64,000 bases of DNA from Lewinellaceae bacterium (GCA_020636135.1 JACJYK010000003.1:124001-188000); one strand, 5' to 3'. Counted from the stretch's first letter, positions 35,986 through 44,640 are shown. Notes: a model not told the origin generated them from the sequence alone. Numbers and translations are program-made.

Positions 35986-36824
35986 CTGGCATAGGCCTGG
36001 TCATCGGTGGTTATGTATTGATCTGCATCCTCTTTTATTTCTTTCAGCATTATTTCTTTTTCAGGCCGGAATTACTGCCTCAGTCGTTCCAGTATCAATA
36101 CCCGTTTCCCTTTGAAGAGGTGAAGTTCACCATGGAAGACGGCGGCACGGTCAACGGAGTTCACTTTAAGATGCCCAATGCCCTGGGTGTCGTCTTTTAT
36201 CTGAAGGGCAACTCGCGCAGCATCAAGGGATGGGGGAAATTCGCCAAGGACTTTCTGGGGAAGGGTTATGACTTTTTCATGATCGACTACCGGGGCTTTG
36301 GCAAGAGCCGTGGCAAACGGTCCGAGAACATCCTGTACAGTGATGCTCAGCATCTGTACAAGTGGCTGGCCAAACAATATCCGGAAAAGAAAATCATCCT
36401 ATACGGCCGTTCCTACGGATCCGGTATCGCGACACGTATCGCCAGCTGGAACAACCCGAAGATGCTGATCCTTGACAGCCCTTATTACAGCTTCTGGCAC
36501 CTCACACGCCGCTACGGCTTCTGGCTGCCCTTGCGGTGGGTCTTGCGCTATAAGATCCGTACTGACCAGTTTATGGCCAAGGTAGAATGCCCGGTTTACA
36601 TCATACACGGCACCCGTGACCGGCTGATTCCCTATGCGATGAGTGTACGATTGGCAAAGGAGTTTCCGCAGATTACACTGGTCACCATTCCAGGTGCGAA
36701 ACACAACAACCTGCCTGCCTATTCGGCATATCACGATGTCCTTTACGCCTTACTGAATGATGAATGTCCGGATGCCTCTATTTTGAATACCATCGTGAAT
36801 CAGGCCGAACTGCCCGTTTCCTGA
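35982..36824 (+). CDS. Alpha/beta hydrolase with N-terminal membrane anchor
   Basis: A 280-residue serine hydrolase of the BEM46/YqkD-like type. An N-terminal hydrophobic helix (LVIGGYVLICILFYFFQHYFFF) is followed by the core. The oxyanion region is LKGNSRSIKGW, the nucleophile elbow is YGRSYGSGIATRIAS (Ser in GRSYG), and the acid strand contains VYIIHGTRDRLIPY. The histidine is in PGAKHNNLPAY. The substrate is unknown. It is the last gene of the M28 peptidase - hpt - hydrolase operon, and precedes tRNA-Gln by 58 bases. Confidence 0.85.
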   Translation: MTGIGLVIGGYVLICILFYFFQHYFFFRPELLPQSFQYQYPFPFEEVKFTMEDGGTVNGVHFKMPNALGVVFYLKGNSRSIKGWGKFAKDFLGKGYDFFMIDYRGFGKSRGKRSENILYSDAQHLYKWLAKQYPEKKIILYGRSYGSGIATRIASWNNPKMLILDSPYYSFWHLTRRYGFWLPLRWVLRYKIRTDQFMAKVECPVYIIHGTRDRLIPYAMSVRLAKEFPQITLVTIPGAKHNNLPAYSAYHDVLYALLNDECPDASILNTIVNQAELPVS

Positions 36825-36864
36825 TTTTTTCAGCTCATCTCTTTCCCGTGAAGTGAAATTGTTG

Positions 36865-36872
36865 TAATTTTG
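36865..36872 (+). promoter_or_regulatory. -7 box (TAATTTTG) of the tRNA-Gln gene
   Basis: A perfect TAnnTTTG match ends 10 bases before the mature tRNA 5' end, so transcription would start within the last few bases before the tRNA. No convincing -33 box was found; the operon upstream could also read through. Confidence 0.5.
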
Positions 36873-36882
36873 CATCCGCGAT

Positions 36883-36953
36883 TGACCCATGGTGTAACGG
36901 TAGCACTCCGGATTTTGGTTCCGTCAGTCAAGGTTCGAATCCTTGTGGGTCAA
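36883..36953 (+). tRNA. tRNA-Gln (UUG)
   Basis: A 71-nt tRNA with a complete cloverleaf: acceptor arm TGACCCA / TGGGTCA with discriminator A; D arm with GTGT / GCAC; anticodon loop TTTTGGT giving anticodon TTG (CAA codons); T arm CAAGG-TTCGAAT-CCTTG. One anticodon-stem pair (C27 / T43) is mismatched. CCA is not encoded. Its 3' 15 nt (ATCCTTGTGGGTCAA) are the first bases of an eight-copy tandem repeat that follows immediately. Confidence 0.96.
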
Positions 36954-37822
36954 CTTAAGGGTTTCAGTGATTAGCTGGGACCCTTTTTTTGTTGGGCCAC
37001 AAGGATGAGAAGCCTGTCCTGAACGCAACATCGTGTAGTGAAGGAAATCCTTGTGGGTCAACTTAAGGGTTTCAGTGATTAGCTGGGACCCTTTTTTTGT
37101 TGGGCCACAAGGATGAGAAGCCTGTCCTGATCGCAACATCGTGTAGTGAAGGAAATCCTTGTGGGTCAACTTAAGGGTTTCAGTGATTAGCTGGGACCCT
37201 TTTTTTGTTGGGCCACAAGGATGAGAAGCCTGTCCTGATCGCAACATCGTGTAGTGAAGGAAATCCTTAATGGGTCAACTTAAGGGTTTCAGTGATTAGC
37301 TGGGACCCTTTTTTTTTTGTTGGGCCGCAAGGATGAGAAGCCTGTCCTGATCGCAACATCGTGTAGTGAAGGAAATCCTTAATGGAGTCAACTTAAGGGT
37401 TTCAGTGATTAGCTGGGACCCTTTTTTTGTTGGGCCACAAGGATGAGAAGCCTGTCCTGATCGCAACATCGTGTAGTGAAGGAAATCCTTGTGGGTCAAC
37501 TTAAGGGTTTCAGTGATTAGCTGGGACCTTTTTTTGTTGGGCCGCAAGGATGAGAAGCCTGTCCTGATCGCAACATCGTGTAGTGAAGGAAATCCTTGTG
37601 GGTCAACTCAAGGGTTTCAGTGATTAGCTGGGACCCTTTTTTTGTTGGGCCACAAGGATGAGAAGCCTGTCCTGATCGCAACATCGTGTAGTGAAGGAAA
37701 TCCTTGTGGGTCAACTTAAGGGTTTCAGTGATTAGCTGGGACCCTTTTTTTGTTGGGCCACAAGGATGAGAAGCCTGTCCTGAACGCAACATCGGGTAGT
37801 GAAGGAAATCATTGTGGGTCAA
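36939..37822 (+). repeat. Eight tandem ~108-bp units, each starting with the tRNA-Gln 3' end and containing a terminator
   Basis: Units begin at 36939 (inside the tRNA), 37047, 37155, 37263, 37375, 37485, 37592 and 37700. A ninth, partial copy (37808-37822) consists of little more than the tRNA-derived bases. Lengths are 108, 108, 108, 112, 110, 107, 108 and 108. Each unit has three parts: the last 15 nt of tRNA-Gln; an intrinsic terminator hairpin with T7-T10; and about 55 bp beginning GGGCC(A/G)CAAGGAT and ending GTAGTGAAGGAA. CCACAAGGAT is complementary to ATCCTTGTGG of the tRNA end. Differences between units are few, so expansion is recent or the array is homogenised. The design resembles the tyrT/rtT repeats of E. 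coli. It is not CRISPR: there are no variable spacers. Confidence 0.92.
36957..36990 (+). terminator. Intrinsic terminator of tRNA-Gln (repeated in every tandem unit)
   Basis: Stem GGGTTTCAG / CTGGGACCC (two G-U pairs) with a TGATTAG loop and seven T residues, three bases after the tRNA. The same terminator recurs 18 bases into each of the seven following repeat units (starts near 37065, 37173, 37281, 37393, 37503, 37610, 37718), with small changes in T-run length. Confidence 0.88.
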
Positions 37823-37972
37823 TCAAAGAAAGCACTTCGATGATTTATCGAGATCATTTTTTGTCATCATCCGGATACCTCCCGTTATCCAACATGAGTG
37901 GAGCGCATGTAATAAATTAACTTTAGATTCCCTTGATTGATCCTGAATACCAGAACCTAATTCCTGCCGAAT

Positions 37973-38494
37973 ATGACTCATCGAAAAATCATCCTGAACC
38001 TCTGCACCAGCCTGGATTTTTTTATCGAAGGTGCCAATGGTGAAATCGACTGGTGCTTCATCGATCAGGACTATTCCATGACGGAATTTCTGGGTCGTAT
38101 CGACACCATCCTTTTTGGCCGCAAAAGTTACGAGCAGATGTTGAAACTCATGCCCGATGGGTTTCCAGGAAAAAAGCGGGTGGTCTGTTCAAATACACCG
38201 GGATTTAACGCCCAGGATGCCGATGTTATCCAGGGTAATCTGAAATATGGTATTGAAAACCTCTTGCAACAACCCGGTCAGGACATCTGGCTGTTCGGTG
38301 GCTCAGCACTCGCTTCATCCATGCTCGAGGAGAGCCTGATCGATGCACTGATGATCTCGGTTCATCCTCTGCTGCTGGGAAAAGGCAAACCGTTATTTCC
38401 GGATCTGCTATCCCGTATACCGCTGGAGCTGACAGATTGCCGGACTTTCTCAACCGGACTGGTACAATTGTATTATTCGATCCTCAAATCATGA
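37973..38494 (+). CDS. Dihydrofolate reductase-fold protein (RibD C-terminal family)
   Basis: A 173-residue protein of the DHFR/RibD-C superfamily, often called YyaP-like. Readable family features are an N-terminal strand with SLDFFIEGANGEIDW, the central FGRKSYEQML nucleotide-contacting helix, and IWLFGGSALASSMLEESLIDALMI near residues 100-125 (partly quoted). The substrate is unknown; many relatives are annotated as putative reductases. The gene stands alone between the repeat array and convergent minus-strand genes. ATG 37973 follows TAACTTTA (37918-37925), a possible weak -7 box. Confidence 0.82.
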   Translation: MTHRKIILNLCTSLDFFIEGANGEIDWCFIDQDYSMTEFLGRIDTILFGRKSYEQMLKLMPDGFPGKKRVVCSNTPGFNAQDADVIQGNLKYGIENLLQQPGQDIWLFGGSALASSMLEESLIDALMISVHPLLLGKGKPLFPDLLSRIPLELTDCRTFSTGLVQLYYSILKS

Positions 38495-38575
38495 CCCTTT
38501 GACGATCGCATCAATTACTTTTCTTGCCGATTCCATCCCCGTATCCGGCTGCAAGGCTTTGCGATAACTGGCCAT
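38489..38575 (-). pseudogene. Possible gene remnant or very small ORF (28 codons)
   Basis: On the minus strand an ORF reads MASYRKALQPDTGMESARKV and ends VIDAIVKGS, overlapping the 3' end of the DHFR-fold gene. It looks like the C-terminal helix of a larger enzyme rather than random sequence. An in-frame TAA lies four codons upstream next to a run of seven A. No complete gene can be rebuilt. Support is weak. Confidence 0.25.
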
Positions 38576-38598
38576 TGCATTTTTTTATCACCATTACA

Positions 38599-39348
38599 TT
38601 AGGCGATATGCTGATATTGACTCCGCTCTTGTTTTTTGTGCAGCAGAGAATAGCCGTAATTCCGGAAAGCAACTATCGTCCGGTTGCTGACTCCCCGAAC
38701 CATTGGCATCGTCAGGGTATGAAACCAATTTAACGGTTGATAATTTTTACTGGCATAGAAGTCAGCGGCTTCGTTCCATTTCCCATAGTCCTCAAGCAAT
38801 GCACCGGTCTGAACAAAACCCTGGTCCCAGTCACCTTCACAATCCGGATCGACCGGACCCAATCCATAACCGAACTTAAGGCCTTTATCTTTGAGCAACA
38901 TATCTTTGGAAGCGACAAACAAAGCCTGGTCGATGATATGGGCATCTACTTCATGCCAACCATCTTCGAGGGCAACGCTTATCCACATATGCGATGCACC
39001 GGAAGGTAAAAACGGAAAAGCCCAGTTCGGAAAGATGTGCTTCATGACCCGTGTGTCTATCTTGCCCGCCCGGAGTTTAACAGGAATTCCCGCGGCCTGG
39101 CAAAGCGCTTGCAATAAAATGGATTTGGTATTGCAGTAGCCTACACCATAATCAAGGGTTTCCGATGCTGTGACGTAATCCCAAACAGGAGGAAATCCAA
39201 ATGGAATGTCATCCCGCACAAACCGAAAGAGCGCTATGAATTTTTCCCTTAAACTCGTATCCGGTGTACATTTCTGCCGGGCAATTTCGATGATTTTGGG
39301 GTGATCTGCATCGGCATAGGTCACCTTTACCTGTGCTTTATTTTCCAT
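38599..39348 (-). CDS. Transglutaminase-like domain protein
   Basis: A 249-residue protein with the catalytic triad pattern of transglutaminase-like (papain-fold) enzymes: Cys in DYGVGYCNTKSILLQALC, His in GASHMWISVAL and Asp in WHEVDAHIID. It has no signal peptide or membrane helix, so it is probably cytosolic. Bacterial members are mostly proteases or amidases of unknown substrate. The track's first codon is a GTG; ATG 39348 starts MENKAQVKV. It stands alone. Confidence 0.8.
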   Translation of the reverse strand: MENKAQVKVTYADADHPKIIEIARQKCTPDTSLREKFIALFRFVRDDIPFGFPPVWDYVTASETLDYGVGYCNTKSILLQALCQAAGIPVKLRAGKIDTRVMKHIFPNWAFPFLPSGASHMWISVALEDGWHEVDAHIIDQALFVASKDMLLKDKGLKFGYGLGPVDPDCEGDWDQGFVQTGALLEDYGKWNEAADFYASKNYQPLNWFHTLTMPMVRGVSNRTIVAFRNYGYSLLHKKQERSQYQHIA

Positions 39349-39431
39349 CACGGAATATTTTGGTAATCAGATAAACTGAAATCACCAAAAGCACAATGAC
39401 ATGCGTCAGTCAGTTAATATCATCGCAAAAA

Positions 39432-39779
39432 TCAATTCCACCACACCGCATAACGTTGTCTTCTTAGTTCCTGCGCCAGTTTTTCCTCCATTTTCAACGC
39501 TTCTTCCCGTGAGCTGAAAGGCTCAATGTGGCTGTACAAACTCGGCCTGAGGTAACGACCGTATTTCTGGACAATGCTGGAAGACAGGTTATGTCCCCGC
39601 TTGTTCCGGTATCCAGTGCGGTGTTGTTCAAACCGTTCCTTAGGGTCTTTACTGGTCATCCCGACATACAGGCACTCCAGGACACCGTTGTATTGAGGGT
39701 TTGCTGTCCTGAAGCGGGTATTTTCCGAAAAGACTTTTTTTGATAATTCGATGACGTAGACCCGGTATTTAGCAGCCAT
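39432..39779 (-). CDS. GIY-YIG-like small protein
   Basis: A 115-residue protein with the beta-hairpin pattern of the GIY-YIG nuclease fold: VYVIEL in place of GIY, then CLYVGMTSKDPKERFEQH, matching the YVG and the following Arg motif, with a late Glu (REEALKMEEKLAQEL). GIY-YIG domains cut DNA in repair, restriction and homing. This single-domain version has no target-recognition part, and the first motif is degenerate. Activity is therefore uncertain. It is isolated, with 80-170 bases of non-coding DNA on each side. Confidence 0.65.
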   Translation of the reverse strand: MAAKYRVYVIELSKKVFSENTRFRTANPQYNGVLECLYVGMTSKDPKERFEQHRTGYRNKRGHNLSSSIVQKYGRYLRPSLYSHIEPFSSREEALKMEEKLAQELRRQRYAVWWN

Positions 39780-39946
39780 ACCCCAAGGTAATCCATCTCA
39801 GACAATTGGATTGTAACTAAAAATAAGGTCATTGGATCTAGGTATGCGAAAGCTTGTTTGAGCTGCTAAGACAGGATAAGATTATGTTGTCTTTGCCATT
39901 AGCCGGGCGTTGTGTATTATTATAAACATAAATCAGGGCAGAACAC

Positions 39947-40342
39947 ATGGAAAAAAGCATCGCTAAAGGCACCTTTGAGGTGAAAATGAATCCACAGTCT
40001 CAGGAACAAATCGGATTACATACGATGGGCCGGTATCTTCTGGATAAACAATTCAGCGGGGATCTGGAAGCCATCAGTACCGTTGAAATGTTAGCTGCCG
40101 GAACTGAAAATGGTGCGGGGGCTTATGTAGCCATCGAGCGGGTTACCGGAAAATTAAACGGCAGGGAAGGGACATTCATTTTAACCCATATGGGTACCAG
40201 GACCAAAACTTCCCAGGAATTGCGGGTCATCGTTGTACCGGGGTGTGGCACCGGAGATCTATCCGGGCTGACCGGAACCATGGAAATCATTATTGAAAAC
40301 AAAGTCCACTATTACGTTTTCACTTACCAGATTGCCAACTGA
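39947..40342 (+). CDS. DUF3224 family protein
   Basis: A 131-residue cytosolic protein. The alternating strand pattern (GTFEVKMNPQ, RYLLDKQFSGDLEAISTVEML, GAGAYVAIERVTGKLNGREGTFILTHMGT) and the GTGDLSGLTGTMEI motif match the DUF3224 family, a lipocalin-like small beta barrel. No catalytic function has been established for the family. ATG 39947 starts the conserved region. It is convergent with the large propeller gene, nine bases apart. Confidence 0.82.
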   Translation: MEKSIAKGTFEVKMNPQSQEQIGLHTMGRYLLDKQFSGDLEAISTVEMLAAGTENGAGAYVAIERVTGKLNGREGTFILTHMGTRTKTSQELRVIVVPGCGTGDLSGLTGTMEIIIENKVHYYVFTYQIAN

Positions 40343-40351
40343 TCTACGGCC

Positions 40352-43300
40352 TTAATTCAGCCGAACATAGGGTGCATCCAGTTGCTTCAAAGCGCCATTA
40401 AGTGTAGTGACTTCGGCCAATATCCGGTCGTACATGGTTTTCTTCTCCGAGACCAGTTTGATCAGGTCATCGTAGCGTTCAAAACAGCCAGGAGTAGGCC
40501 GGTCATCCTGCCCATTGACTATGGAATATAGGTAGGCGATCTGATCATCCAGCATGGAGGGATAATTGATGGGATCCTGGTGACTCTCACTCTGGGTTTG
40601 GATCAATTGTTTCTCCAGATCATTGATCGCAGTGGTCAGCTGCTGGCTCTGGTTCAACCACGATGGCTTAGAATTATCGCGCATACCCCAAGCCTCCAGG
40701 CTTTTTACCTGTTCCCGTATCGTACGGATCTGGCCGATCATTGCGTGAACATCCTGGAGCATTCCTTCACATTGCTTTGACAACTGAAACTGCGCCTGCA
40801 AATCGGCTTCCGAACAAGTCCAGCGAGGATCTTTCAAAACCTGTAACGTCTGGGTAACCGTACGTCTGCCATCGGTAAATACCACCGTGTGGTTGCCGGG
40901 AACAGCCCGGATTCCTCGGGTATTGGCCAGTGAAAAAACAGACCCTTTCTGCACTTTTGGTGCCGAATAGCGCATATCCCAAAGTATGCGGTTCAGTCCT
41001 GGTTTTAATTCCAGTTTTTGTTCTCCTTCTTTGGGCTTAACGGCAAAGACCATGTTTTGCGTGCTGTCCGGACTGGTTATGGTAAGCCGTGCCTGGGACC
41101 AGTCCACACCGGAAGTCTGGTACAAATAGATCAATGCCCCCAGCGGAGCAGGATCCGGAGAAGCGCCGCCACCGCCGTAATTATTGGACAACTGCGTCCG
41201 GTAAGCATCCGGGATTGGCAATAGAGGCTGACCGGCAGCTACATCTGCCCTTAGCACCGGCAGATCATCCAGAATCCAGAAAGATCTGCCCTGGGTGGCA
41301 ATAACCAGGTCATTGCCCTTTACCTGCAGGTCTGTGATCGGAACTACGGGTAAATTGCCCTGCATGACAGTCCACTTATTGCCATTATCCGTCGAAATGT
41401 ATAATCCGTATTCGGTCCCCGCATACAACAACCCTTGACGCACCGGATCCTCGCGAACGACCCGGACAAAATGGTCGGCCGGTATGCCGTTATTTCCATC
41501 GGTGAGGAGATCCCAGCTACGACCAAAATCCGTTGTCCGGAAGACATAGGGCCGTAAGTCATTATCCCGGTATTTATAAACCGAAATGTATGCCGTACCC
41601 GGTGAATGGGGCGATACTTCAATGCTGTTTACTGTACCCTGTTCTGGCATGCCGGTCGGGGTGATCTCTTTCCAGGTCTTGCCGCCATCACGCGTGATGT
41701 GTACCAGACCATCATCACTACCCGCCCAGAGTGTAAATGGGTCGTGTGGTGATTCTTCGAATGCAAAAATGGTATTGTATAACTCTACACCAGTGTGATC
41801 GTGCTGGATGGGACCACCGGGGATGTCCTGCTGTGCGTCATTGTTGGTGGTCAGGTCAGGACTTATCACCGACCAGGTTATGCCTCCATCGGTAGACTGA
41901 TGGACAAACTGGGAGCAGTGGTAGATGGTATTGCGATTAAAATGGGAAATACGGATTGGAGCATTCCACTGGAAGCGGTATTTGATATCCCGGGGTGCGG
42001 TTCCATCGTGCATCTGAGGATAAGCAACAACATCCCGGGACCGGCCCTGATCGCGGTCCAGCAAGGTGATCTGGCCAATGTAGTTTCCAGCGAATATACG
42101 ATCCGGATTTTGTGGGTCTACCGCTACGTATCCGCTTTCACCGCCTCCGACAGCATACCAGTACTGGACCGGTGACAGTCCCCCGGCGGTTTCAGAAGGT
42201 ATGCTGATGGTGGTATTGTCCTGCTGTGCTCCGTAGACCCGGTAAGGAAACTGCTCGTCAGTGGTAACCCGGTAGAACTCAGCGGTAGGCTGATTGTACT
42301 GCGTCGACCAACTGGTACCCCCGTTGAAGGATATGTTTGATCCGCCATCGTTGGATTCTATCATAACCTGCGGATTTTCCGGGTTGATCCACAGATCGTG
42401 ATTATCCCCGTGAGGGGTTGCAATGCGCGTAAAATTATTGCCGTCATCGGTAGATTTCAGCATGCGGGTATTGAGAACAAAGAGGGTATGCTCTTCGGTA
42501 GGATGTGCGAATAGGTGGCTGTAATACCAGGCACGTTGACGCAGGCTGTGATCCCGGTTGATGCGCTTCCAGGAGTTGCCGCCATCTTCACTCTGGTAGA
42601 GCCCTCCGGTGGTTTCATCGGCCGTTTCCTGAAGTACCCACATCCGGTCCGGATTGACTGGTGAAATGGCAATACCGATCCGGCCCACGATCCCTTCAGG
42701 GAGGCCCCCGTTTACCTTCGTCCAGGTGTTTCCGTCATCGGTGCTTTTCCACAATCCGCCTTCATCACCTCCATCGATCATCGTCCAGGGTTTGCGTTCA
42801 GCTGTCCACATTCCGGCAAAAAGGATGTTCGAATACCGGGGATGCATGACCAGATCAATAGCCCCGGTGCGATTGCTGATGAAGTGGACTTTCCGCCAAG
42901 TCGATCCTCCGTCGGTCGTTTTATAGACACCACGATCCGCTGATGGACCAAATGCATTACCCAATACGGCGGCATAGGCTATATCCGGATTGTCCGGGTG
43001 AATAACAATGCGACCGATCTGAGCCTGAATATTCAACACGTGACGCCAGGTTTTACCCGCATCAACAGATTTGTAAATGCCATCTCCCGGAGAAACATTA
43101 CCACGGATGCATGCCGAACCGGCACCGACATAAATGATGGCAGGATTAGGCTGATAGACCGTTATCGCTCCGATCGAACCTACATTAAAAAAGCCATCGG
43201 ATATATTCTTCCAGGTCGTGCCACCATCGCCGGTTTTCCACACACCACCGCCGGTGGTTCCCATGTAATAGGTGAAAGGATCGCTCTCTACTCCGCTTAC

Positions 43301-43450
43301 CGCGGTAGATCTTCCTCCCCGGGTCGGCCCGATCATCCGGTATTGGAGTGAGGAAAGCACATCGGAAGGAATGGACTGCGCAGGCATGTCCAAACCGGCA
43401 ACAAAAAGCAATGCGAATAAAAAAACGCGCTGGAGATACCGCAACATCAT
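40352..43450 (-). CDS. Large secreted beta-propeller protein with BNR/sortilin-like repeats
   Basis: A 1032-residue exported protein. After the signal peptide (LQRVFLFALLFVAGLDMPAQ) come many BNR/Asp-box repeats of the S-x-D-x-G-x-T-W type: GDGGTTWKNIS, VDAGKTWRHV, TDGGSTWRKVH, TDDGNTWTKV, EDGGNSWKRI, TDGGITWSVI, RDGGKTWKEI, TDFGRSWDLL, TDNGNKWTVM. These form two propellers like sortilin (VPS10) or glycosyl hydrolase-related proteins. The last ~200 residues are helical and charged. The enzyme role is unknown; such proteins are often annotated as glycosyl hydrolases without proof. Two consecutive ATGs exist at the start. Confidence 0.8.
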   Translation of the reverse strand: MMLRYLQRVFLFALLFVAGLDMPAQSIPSDVLSSLQYRMIGPTRGGRSTAVSGVESDPFTYYMGTTGGGVWKTGDGGTTWKNISDGFFNVGSIGAITVYQPNPAIIYVGAGSACIRGNVSPGDGIYKSVDAGKTWRHVLNIQAQIGRIVIHPDNPDIAYAAVLGNAFGPSADRGVYKTTDGGSTWRKVHFISNRTGAIDLVMHPRYSNILFAGMWTAERKPWTMIDGGDEGGLWKSTDDGNTWTKVNGGLPEGIVGRIGIAISPVNPDRMWVLQETADETTGGLYQSEDGGNSWKRINRDHSLRQRAWYYSHLFAHPTEEHTLFVLNTRMLKSTDDGNNFTRIATPHGDNHDLWINPENPQVMIESNDGGSNISFNGGTSWSTQYNQPTAEFYRVTTDEQFPYRVYGAQQDNTTISIPSETAGGLSPVQYWYAVGGGESGYVAVDPQNPDRIFAGNYIGQITLLDRDQGRSRDVVAYPQMHDGTAPRDIKYRFQWNAPIRISHFNRNTIYHCSQFVHQSTDGGITWSVISPDLTTNNDAQQDIPGGPIQHDHTGVELYNTIFAFEESPHDPFTLWAGSDDGLVHITRDGGKTWKEITPTGMPEQGTVNSIEVSPHSPGTAYISVYKYRDNDLRPYVFRTTDFGRSWDLLTDGNNGIPADHFVRVVREDPVRQGLLYAGTEYGLYISTDNGNKWTVMQGNLPVVPITDLQVKGNDLVIATQGRSFWILDDLPVLRADVAAGQPLLPIPDAYRTQLSNNYGGGGASPDPAPLGALIYLYQTSGVDWSQARLTITSPDSTQNMVFAVKPKEGEQKLELKPGLNRILWDMRYSAPKVQKGSVFSLANTRGIRAVPGNHTVVFTDGRRTVTQTLQVLKDPRWTCSEADLQAQFQLSKQCEGMLQDVHAMIGQIRTIREQVKSLEAWGMRDNSKPSWLNQSQQLTTAINDLEKQLIQTQSESHQDPINYPSMLDDQIAYLYSIVNGQDDRPTPGCFERYDDLIKLVSEKKTMYDRILAEVTTLNGALKQLDAPYVRLN

Positions 43451-43611
43451 AAGATTCCGGCTATTTTAATTGCTCAAAAATGCTAAAAATATTCCGGTCT
43501 ATGATCTCAGGCCGCATAATTCCTGGACCGTGTAAGTAACAGAAAGAACTGAAGCAAGCATAACCATTAGCGTTAAATTCGAAACGACTGCACTTAAAGC
43601 AATAGTCCGCC

Positions 43612-44553
43612 GTGACCGAAGTCCTCCATATCAACGATCAACAATTGGAATCTGCCTTGTCCTATTCCTTTTTAATCAAAACATTGAAGGAACAATTACC
43701 TTCTCCAGAAATGCATATCCCTCCCCGGCAACATCTGGATATTGGAGCCAATACCCTGCTCCTGATGCCTGCCTGGAATGAAAAGTACATCGGCGTCAAA
43801 ATGGTTACTATTTTCCCCGAAAACAAGACCCTGATGTTACCTTCTATTCAGGGAACATACACGTTAATGGACCGCAGGAATGGCAGTATGCTGGCTACCA
43901 TGGATGCCAAATTACTCACCAACTTAAGAACCGCTGCCACCTCCGCACTCATGGCAGGAATGCTGGCCAGAAAAGATTCCCGTAACCTGGCCATGATGGG
44001 GACCGGTTCATTGGCTCCGCAACTAATCCGGGCACATTGCAGTCAATTCCCCATTGAAAAGGTATCCATCTGGGGCCGGAATCCGGACCATGCCAAACAA
44101 TTGGCTGAGAGGTTACCGGATTTAAGTGTTGATATTGTCTGGACAACGGACCTGGAGCGGGCCATCCGTGAGGCCGATATCATCAGTACGGCCACCATGT
44201 CCGGATCACCCCTGGTCTCAGGAACCTGGGTTCAGCCTGGTACCCACATTGATGCCGTCGGTTCCTACAAGCCCAACCTCCGTGAGCTGGATGATGCACT
44301 GATCCGGAAGAGTGCGATCTATGTCGACACCATCGAAGGGGCCACGAAAGAAAGTGGGGATCTGGCCATCCCTTTACGACATGGTGTGATCCGGACGCGA
44401 CAGATCCGGGGAACCCTTTTTGATCTGTGTCGTGGCACGGTAGATGGTCGGGTGCATGACAAAGAAATCACCTTGTTCAAGTCTGTAGGCCATGCTTCCG
44501 AAGATCTGATCGCAGCGGGATTGGCTTACGAGGTTGTAAGCGGTTTACAATAA
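43612..44553 (+). CDS. Ornithine cyclodeaminase/mu-crystallin family reductase (likely pyrroline-2-carboxylate reductase)
   Basis: A 313-residue NAD(P)-binding protein of the OCD/mu-crystallin family. It shows NLRTAATSALMAGMLARKDSRNLAMMGTGSLAPQ (partly quoted, the dinucleotide region), VDIVWTTDLERAIREADIIST, and the family's GAWVQPG-like SGTWVQPGTHIDAVGSYKPNLRELD. The start is a GTG (43612) with no nearby ATG. Family members include ornithine cyclodeaminase, alanine dehydrogenase and delta-1-pyrroline-2-carboxylate reductase. The neighbour is a probable trans-3-hydroxyproline dehydratase, whose product is pyrroline-2-carboxylate, so the last function is favoured. Confidence 0.8.
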   Translation: MTEVLHINDQQLESALSYSFLIKTLKEQLPSPEMHIPPRQHLDIGANTLLLMPAWNEKYIGVKMVTIFPENKTLMLPSIQGTYTLMDRRNGSMLATMDAKLLTNLRTAATSALMAGMLARKDSRNLAMMGTGSLAPQLIRAHCSQFPIEKVSIWGRNPDHAKQLAERLPDLSVDIVWTTDLERAIREADIISTATMSGSPLVSGTWVQPGTHIDAVGSYKPNLRELDDALIRKSAIYVDTIEGATKESGDLAIPLRHGVIRTRQIRGTLFDLCRGTVDGRVHDKEITLFKSVGHASEDLIAAGLAYEVVSGLQ

Positions 44554-44640
44554 ATAGTCCTTAATTTAGGTGGAATTGAGCACCCTGATCTTTCTGTCGC
44601 CTTCCTGCGGCGGCATGGTCAAAATGACATTTAAGACGTT

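Noticed and set aside
36924..37822. Minus-strand ORFs with a 36-residue periodic peptide across the tRNA repeats
   Set aside because: The 108-bp period equals 36 codons, so one frame stays open by chance; indels in copies 4-6 break it, and no start signal or folded character is seen. The E. coli tyrT repeats also hold an ORF, so it is noted but not called.
36939..37822. CRISPR array or mobile-element attachment sites
   Set aside because: There are no unique spacers between repeats and no cas genes. No integrase or other mobile gene lies nearby, although the repeats start at a tRNA 3' end.
44595..44615. GC-rich hairpin between the reductase and dehydratase genes
   Set aside because: Stem GCC/GGC pairing is short and there is no T-run. 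It is too weak to call a terminator and would separate genes that look cotranscribed.
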